A stretch of 64,000 nucleotides of DNA from Hysterangium stoloniferum. Lineage: Eukaryota; Basidiomycota; Agaricomycetes; Hysterangiales; Hysterangiaceae. The stretch covers positions 372,001 through 436,000 of the forward strand of contig WHVD01000023.1 of assembly GCA_015178975.1 (NCBI GenBank), written 5' to 3'. Position numbers and translations under genes: made by a program. The notes beneath the pieces are model-generated. The model was not told where the DNA came from, did no database searches, and saw nothing but the letters and a program-made list of their open reading frames with translations. This document shows positions 57,650-64,000 of this stretch, piece by piece (position 1 is the first letter of the stretch; the number at the start of each line of letters is the position of its first letter).

Positions 57650-58675
57650 TAACCTGCTCAATTTTTGTTATAATTGAAGCTCCGCTACATGGTAAGTAAT
57701 CTCCGCTTTAAATAATTTCTCTCTCATCCCACTTTGTCACCATCATCACAGTCAAACAATAGCAATGAACACCATTCAAATGGGTATAATATGATATACT
57801 CATCATGAACACCCCTGTTGTTTTTAAGTCTGTTTGTCATCCCTAGAGAGTTGTGTCATTCTATCCTGACCGGACTATAGCACTTTCTGAGAATTCTATA
57901 AAAGGTAACTATCAAGTTAAATGAATGTGTTTAGGCATAATAACTGCACTTTTTTGTGTGCATAGATGATATTTTCTCCTGGATAAGTTTGCCCTCATTG
58001 GCCATGGACACCCCATACTCACAGCGCTTCTTCATCCTCTCTGCCTTCTGTTTCAGCCAGTTCGGGAGGTCCACAGCACAGCGTGAGCTGGGAGGCTGGC
58101 TTGTCCATGTCAAATACAGCAAGAAATTCTATTGCGTCTCTGAGTCAGATGCAGAGTAAAGACCCTATCCATCAGTGGAATTTCATTGTAAGGCATACAA
58201 TGTGTGTAGACTTGACTTCCTTTCAGGCATCGGTCATAGGCTTTTGAATGGACAGTCCATAGCGTGCATGCCTTGTGCGATTGGGTTGAGCAGACTCCTC
58301 TCATCAATGACGCTGAAGGCGTTGAGGAGCCACATGAAATCCTGAGAGTCCCCCATTGTAGCAGATGGTAAATTTAAGCTTGAGATAGGTAGGGTAACTG
58401 CACCGTCAGAGCAGTAGATTTACTCCAATATGAACACTCACATGCATTCGTTTACCCAAGTGTGCACCACTACCAATGAAACAACAGCCGACCTTGATCC
58501 CACCAATTCAATGCCTGTCTTGACTCCCCCCCCTCCAGGACAGGACTCGACTAACACAGCAACCAAACAAATTGATCAATATTCCCACTCTTTCACTATG
58601 CATAACATTTCTAATGGTCGACATTACTCAAGAATACTACGCAACAATGATGGCAGCAGTGAAAGTCCAGAATGA
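57650..58675. other. No recognised gene
   Basis: Short open frames only. 58430-58675 is open on the plus strand but without a motif I recognise; it might include the 5' exon of the BTB remnant. Confidence 0.3.
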
Positions 58676-60302
58676 CCGCGGCAGTGAGCATGATGCATGA
58701 GCCAACTGGGTTTGGGAGTTCTGGGAGTATGACTGGAGTTTCCGACAAGGCAACAAGACAGTGAATTTTGGGGTGAGTAAGACCTACCCAGCTTACTATA
58801 TTATGTTTGTTTTGTTGATATGCAAGAATGTCTCTCAAGAATGCACAATGCCTACCCTCTCTAGACTTTTGCAGAACCAACGCATAGCCGAGACAGACTC
58901 TTTTGTTATTTGTGTTCAGATTCATAATCCGACAGGTCCACAATATCCCCAGCATCCTTTGGCATACTATGTTCCGAAAGATCTTCTCAATGGTGTTGAA
59001 GCTTCTCTAGATAATCCTTGTGAGTATGAAGTAGCGCGAGATAACTACCTTTATTCTTATATAACATTTCTTCCCAGACATGGGTGACTTTGTATTCTTT
59101 ATTATTAATGCGATATGTTCTAAAGTCTCACAGGCGACATAAAATTCATCTGCCTTGAAAAGGGACCTCCATCTGCCTCTATCCCGCCATCTCCTTTGGT
59201 ACCCACTAGTCCTAATAGCCATCGCTCCTCTTCAGAACTTCCAGATTTAGTTTCGCCACGCAGCCAAATATATATAACTCACCCGTCGATCTTACTACTT
59301 CCATACAATGCTCACATCATCATTCGCAGAAAATTCTAACATGGCATCTTGAGAGAGGAAGGTTTACGAAGCTATTGTAGAAGAAGCTGATTTTGTTATG
59401 ATTTATTCGTACGTGATTTGGAATATCGGTATTATTGTGCCTCATTTTTGGCTTGCAGGTTATTTAAATATTGCTACGCCAATTGGGTCTTGTTCAAAGA
59501 CCATGACGACCCACATGCATCAGTAAACCACCCCGGCAAAGGATGGAGCGCATGGAGTGGTGGTGAATGGGATTGGATGTCATTTAATAAGCCCGCTGAT
59601 GATACAAGCATGAGCATCGGTAGAGCAGCATACTCACCATGCGATTGCTAAAGGGATGAGACCTATGAGGTCACTGGACCAACTACAACCATGTCACTAT
59701 TCCCATTCAGGGTTGGCCCTGTTCCATCATCCAGCACCCGTGCAGCTTCCCGTCTGACTACCACAATGCCTAATACCAACCACATTACAAGCCCCTTCTC
59801 AAAGTCCTCAACTTGCCACTCCTCCACCCCATCCAGCCGTGCTCCCACGTCGTATGCATACCCTCTCAAACTCATCGGCCACACATTCCCGATCCTCATC
59901 TGCACCCCACGCCTCAGCCTCAGCCACCGCCTGCCCCAGCACTATCAATCTGGTCGATTGCTCACTGATATTCCATGCCTGGGTTGATAACTTTAGCTCC
60001 AAAGCATATGATTGAATATGTGAGTGCCCGTAAGGCTTCTGTTTTGAACATACCATGATGATCCTTGTTGCTGATCATTGTAGGATACAATCATCAAGTG
60101 CGTTTCCATTGTTACTGGCATCCTCAAAATGGGACAATTTGCATGCACTAGTCGAGGTATGCCGCTTTTAGCTAGGTTGAGGGATCGATTGACTGGAATT
60201 CACACGTATTGACAGGATTATGTCGTTGATCAGTGGGATATGGTGTGTGAATCAGAGGAATTTGAGAGATGCTGGATTAGGCATAGTTGTAGTGTTATGT
60301 GA
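58676..60302 (+). pseudogene. Decayed MATH/BTB-domain gene
   Basis: Recognisable exons in order. 58850-59035: RIAETDSFVICVQIHNPTGP and YYVPKDLLNGVEASLDNP. Intron (GTGAGT...CACAG) to 59134. Then DIKFICLEKGPP, and the BTB part TMLTSSFAENSNMAS, a stop, ERKVYEAIVEEADFVMIY; intron to 59460; LFKYCYANWVLFKDHDDPHA. Later SIWSIAH, a stop, YSMPGL, and finally AFPLLLASSKWDNLHALVE, intron, DYVVDQWDMVCESEEFERC ending near 60300. At least two stops and one frameshift are present. Such proteins are a large family in mushroom-forming fungi, probably Cul3 adaptors. Splice signals are kept, so inactivation is fairly recent. Confidence 0.75.
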
Positions 60303-60323
60303 AGTGCATTCAAGGTATATGTA

Positions 60324-60581
60324 TAAGGACAAAAAATATTTTCCTGATGTAGTTTTGTGGGTCAGAGTGGTCAGCAAAATAACCCTTCACATGAGTCTCT
60401 TGTATATAAATATTTGTAATATTTCCATATTTGGAGCTTATGTAATGGCACCATACTTCCATAATCTAGATATGATAGAGCATATTCACAAATATTCTTG
60501 ATATTTTTGCATTTTTATTCTTTGAGGTATCAGGGATATAGTCTGAAGTACAAAACATGTGAAGGGTTTTTTGAGTCACTG
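60324..60581 (-). mobile_element. Tc1-derived MITE, 258 bp
   Basis: Flanked by TA on both sides. Read on the minus strand it begins CAGTGACTCAAAAAACCC and follows the Tc1 element at 52534 up to about its base 190, then jumps to that element's right end (CATCAGGAAAAT...). It is an internal-deletion derivative without the transposase gene. Left boundary inferred from TATAAGGACAAAAA. Confidence 0.75.
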
Positions 60582-60689
60582 TATTTGACAACTGTCAAGA
60601 AAATCCAATTCATGTCAGTATTTTATGACTATTACCATTGATGAAGTTGATCCAAGTCTGCCAAAAAGTCAAGTGCTATGGCACTTCAA

Positions 60690-61450
60690 TCTATAAGCCC
60701 TATTCCTACATTGAGGGCTGCTAGACCATCAAGAATTCCTGTCTCTGTTAACCAAAATGTGAAGAACTACAATGATGACTAGTCCTCAAGTGGCATCACC
60801 AATTCATCAATCAATAGAGGTTATAGAAGAGCATATAAAATCACCAAAATCCCCAACTCTACCAATTCAAGAACCTGAATCCCCACTTCCTGAATTAGCA
60901 GTCCCTAGAAAATCCAATTTATGTCAGCACAAGAGATGGACTTGCAGATTTTGGAGAGAAGTCTGCAAAGTATATGGAAGCATGCTCACCATATCATCAG
61001 CCCACCACCCACAAACAGTTGGTCATATTGAGAACATGAATGCTACAATTGAACAGATGCTGAGAGGCTATTGCACATCTGCAAAAGAAGAATGGTTGGA
61101 TTGGATTGAAGTGGTTGACCACACTTTATGGGATACCTTCTGAGAGGGATGTTCCACATTCTGGGGGGGAGGGGGGATAATCCCATAATCCCCAGGGAAC
61201 TGTCAGACAGTCCCAGGATGATCGATGGATGGAGCTAGAGAACCATCAATAAATGGTATGAGATTCAGTTGCATAGGCCCAGGAGACTCAGGCTTAAGCT
61301 TATAACACAAAGAAAAGACTGGTAGAAATATCTGAAGGGGATTTTGTCCTAGTTGATCCACATTCCTTGGAACTGGTAGAATTACAAGGAAGTAAGAGAA
61401 AGTTCCTCCAAAGATGAATCAGACTGTGTGGAATTCTAGAACCAGTTCAT
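60690..61450 (+). pseudogene. Ty3 integrase remnant
   Basis: 60940-61140 reads FWREVCKVYGSMLTISSAHH, PQTVGHIENMNATIEQMLRG and EEWLDWIEVVDH, the end of a Ty3 integrase core. The usual HPQTDGQ(T/S)ER is HPQTVGHIEN here, so the catalytic surroundings are altered. 61335-61420 in another frame continues EISEGDFVLVDPHSLELVEL, matching the piece at 69-362. LTR and chromodomain not found. Confidence 0.72.
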
Positions 61451-62207
61451 TCCCCAAGTGTTAGCACATTGAAAACATCAACATATTCTTTTGAGTTCAA
61501 TGGAAACATTATGGGCCAGAGGAAGATTCATGGCTGAACAGTGTCGACATTCAGAATGCTCCAGCTTTCTTGAGAGCATACAAGTTGCTTTACAGAATCT
61601 AGCAGAGTATATGCGGTTCTTCTGACAGTTAAACTTTCATTTCTTCTCCATCACAAGGATGTCTGGCTTTTCTAGTTCATTTCCTTCCTTTCTTTTTTCT
61701 TTGTAATGACTTATATCGCATTCTTCATTTCTATGATTTCCAGACTTCATCAATCCCCAGATCTCTGCCCGATCTCCTCATACTAACAACCAAACAGAGT
61801 TTTAATTAAATAAATAAAGGAAATATACATTCACCCCAAAATTTTCTATCTCATTCTCAAGCTCAATTAAGCTGCTGGTCAATCAAAGAACAAGGTATAG
61901 AAGAATTTTAGCAACGGTAGGTGTGTATTAACGTTACGCTAGGTGGAACTGGAAACATCAGGCATAACAAACGACTGAGAGTCATAACAGATATTGTCCT
62001 TAAATAAGACCGTAAAAAAAACAGCATTGTAGCGTCTCTATCGTTAGTATACATATATATTTATATCTGCCGCAGGACATGACAGCAGACCACATAGATC
62101 ATTGAATGATGATTGAGTAGAAAGGCAGTTGGACAGCAGTGGGTTTGCAGGAACAGCGAGCAGGCGCATTATTAATATCTCCGTCTCCTAGCCGCAGAAT
62201 CAGCATG
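61450..62207. other. No recognised gene
   Basis: AT-rich intergenic sequence; no motif-bearing frame, although it could include 3' sequence of the small gene on the minus strand at 62208. Confidence 0.35.
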
Positions 62208-62459
62208 TCATGGGAGTTTGAAATATATATGCCCAACATACGTTGTGGGTCGGCTACAATTTCGGCAGAAACTGTTGCTTACAGTATTGTACTGTTCCCG
62301 ATTCATTGTTCTGGTACAATAGTCATGGTTTCTACAGGGATTGGCGTGATAAGCACTGTCAGCGCAGGTTGACCGCCGACAGTCGTGGAAAGTCTCTGAA
62401 ACGCCGGTGATATGACCACACAACAAATGTTTGTCACCAGTGCGAAGGGATATACACAT
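62208..62459 (-). CDS. Small cysteine-rich CGH-type protein
   Basis: 83 aa, ATG at 62459. It has eight cysteines, with LLCGHITGVSETFHDC early and CRNCSRP late, and a run of Cys/His pairs between. Short proteins with a CGH...C...C pattern and a C-terminal CxxC are widespread, unnamed members of mushroom-forming fungal genomes, probably small zinc-binding proteins. No signal peptide. It may be only one exon; upstream sequence was not resolved. Function unknown. Confidence 0.5.
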   Translation of the reverse strand: MCISLRTGDKHLLCGHITGVSETFHDCRRSTCADSAYHANPCRNHDYCTRTMNREQYNTVSNSFCRNCSRPTTYVGHIYFKLP

Positions 62460-64000
62460 CTACACTCCCGTTAAGTTAATTATTAAATATGGTTTAGAAT
62501 CAGCAACAGACCTTGAAGTGAAAAAAATGGGATTGAGGAGGTAGAAATATATTGTTCTTAGAGGTTGAACTTGAACGCGTTGAATGTTGAGTATAACTTC
62601 CGGGGAGAATGTCCTGCTTTTAAGTCTCCCATTCCACAGACATGTTGGAAAGCATCGCGTGGATTTGTGCCAAATTCTTGAAAAAAATGTCCGGCATTTG
62701 TTTCAACGGTCAGGCATGCGCAGAGGATAGATGTGCCAACCCCCGCCAGAGCTGGTATAGGTTTGTCGTGATCTAGCCAAATATTGTTTGTACACAGCAC
62801 TCCCCCTCATCCATGCTAACGGAAAACAAGGGGCCGTATTTTGAGAACCCAAAACCCACCACTTCGGAACTGAGGCGGTGTTTCAAACAGACCCCATACT
62901 GTGCGCTCGATTACTCTTCAGCTCTGAATGCGAAATTTGACTAACGGAATGATCCAACATAGGATGGCTAAACGGCCAGACCCAGTATCACCCAAGCGGG
63001 ACACCATTGGAAAAGGCTACCCATCTGGAAAGCGAGGCGTCAATTAAGACATCGGAGCTACTTAAGTAAGAGAGATCCGAGTCCGGCGCTTCTGCTTCTT
63101 CACATTGGACCTTCTGTCTTTGAACCCAGATATGAATCTGTGAGAAATTTAATGATTAATATAGTCCGGAATTTACTCCCCAAATTTCAATAGCAGTTGA
63201 GCGATTTAATCAAGTAATCAACAGCAACAGGGCAAGATAAGCATGTGCCTGGCTACTTGTGTGGCGGTCCTGCTTGATCGACGAGGGGCAATATTCGCGG
63301 AAATCTAATATGATCGCTCTACGATACAGGTATAGCGTCTAACGGAAACCATGGGGACCCGATGAGATGGAGTGGTACCTTTAACGCTGCTGCACTCCGA
63401 AATAATTGGATCCTACGTTCTTATTCGGTAGCACCAAGTGGCATATGAAGAAGATATACACCTCTTCTGATTAAAATATGAGGGTGAACGAGTTAATCGT
63501 TGTGTATTATAAGTGGGTTATTTGGCTCGTAAAGGTAACAAGTCGGAACCAACCGCTGGCGCTTTAACCACCGTAACGGATCAGAGCTTGGCAATTTAAT
63601 CAGAGAGAACGTGCTGCAGTCCACGCTGGATTATGATCATCATTGGCTCATTGCAATGCAATTTAAAGATGTATGGGATGAGGCAGAGTGATGCCCATTT
63701 TTCTGCGGAGCAAACAGCATTCATATTTTAAGGGCTGATCAACTAGTATACCGAGTGCCGGTTGAAGGAGCTTCATAGTCTGGGGGCGCATCACTGGCGC
63801 ACTACATGAGCCTGTTCGGCCAAGGTTGCCAGAGAAGGCTGCAACATTGTTAGATGTGGCATCCGCGTGTTTTCATCAATTTCGCCGAGTTTTGGCTATT
63901 GCTATATTAATTGCATGACAATCGCAAGGCATAGCCTTTCGTTTATTGTCTCATTCAGAGAAGAGCCATCGAGGATAATTAGACATTCAGTCTAGATATT
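62460..64000. other. Intergenic, no recognised gene
   Basis: 62558-62800 is open on the minus strand but shows no family motif. From 62800 to the end the sequence is CpG-bearing and looks unique (not repeat-like), with no ORF above about 60 codons that I trust. It may hold regulatory sequence of a gene beyond the window. Confidence 0.35.

Noticed and set aside
1-64000. CRISPR array or other prokaryotic features
   Set aside because: Spliceosomal introns and retrotransposons show a fungal genome; the tandem repeats at 42060-42310 have neither constant repeats nor unique equal-length spacers.
1-64000. tRNA or rRNA genes
   Set aside because: No full cloverleaf or rRNA block was recognised; the only B-box-like site (8515-8590) lacks a convincing acceptor stem.

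Overview
This window looks like chromosomal DNA of a filamentous basidiomycete, most likely an Agaricomycete. The evidence is short spliceosomal introns (about 50-65 bp, GT...AG), a MATH/BTB-type gene remnant and a short CGH-type cysteine-rich protein of kinds common in mushroom-forming fungi, and fungal Ty3 and Copia retrotransposons, Helitron, IS630/Tc1 and Mutator-like elements. Real host genes are few: a tyrosine-phosphatase-like gene (10403-11760, minus), two identical intact amino-acid permease genes (20360-22899 plus and 37353-39892 minus), a decayed BTB gene (about 58.7-60.3 kb) and a small Cys-rich gene (62208-62459, minus). Nearly everything else is transposable-element DNA.

Layout. 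1-10.3 kb: a mosaic of decayed Ty3 gag and pol pieces, LTR fragments and a Helitron helicase fragment. 10.4-11.8 kb: the phosphatase gene. 12.4-14.5 kb: copy 1 of an unidentified repeat (R), interrupted by a 692-bp foldback MITE with a TA duplication. 15.5-18.3 kb: an IS630/Tc1-type transposase gene converging on an intron-containing companion gene. 20.06-24.44 and 35.81-40.06 kb: the arms of a 4.2-kb inverted duplication, each carrying the permease gene plus a Ty3 gag/protease remnant. 24.4-32.9 kb: copy 2 of R, split by a 7.1-kb Mutator-like transposon. This transposon has TIRs, a 9-bp target duplication, a GCM-type zinc finger, a transposase core, a SUMO/ubiquitin-peptidase-like domain and a PHD finger.

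34.5-36.7 kb: a Ty3 LTR and gag fragment running into the right arm. 40.1-43.2 kb: LTR fragments, including one with a dense heat-shock-element array. 43.2-52.4 kb: a Copia element broken by a solo LTR, itself broken by a second solo LTR, and by a complete 5.5-kb chromovirus. 52.5-55.8 kb: a Tc1 element broken by a solo LTR that is itself broken by two more. 56.2-57.7 kb: a LINE 3' end and a short Copia-type element. 60.3-61.5 kb: a Tc1-derived MITE and a Ty3 integrase remnant. 62.8-64 kb: no recognisable gene.

Exact target-site duplications and paralogous empty sites allow the insertion order to be read directly. Older repeats show CpG-to-TpG/CpA differences, consistent with cytosine methylation followed by deamination. 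All assignments come from motif reading and comparison within the window; no database search was run.
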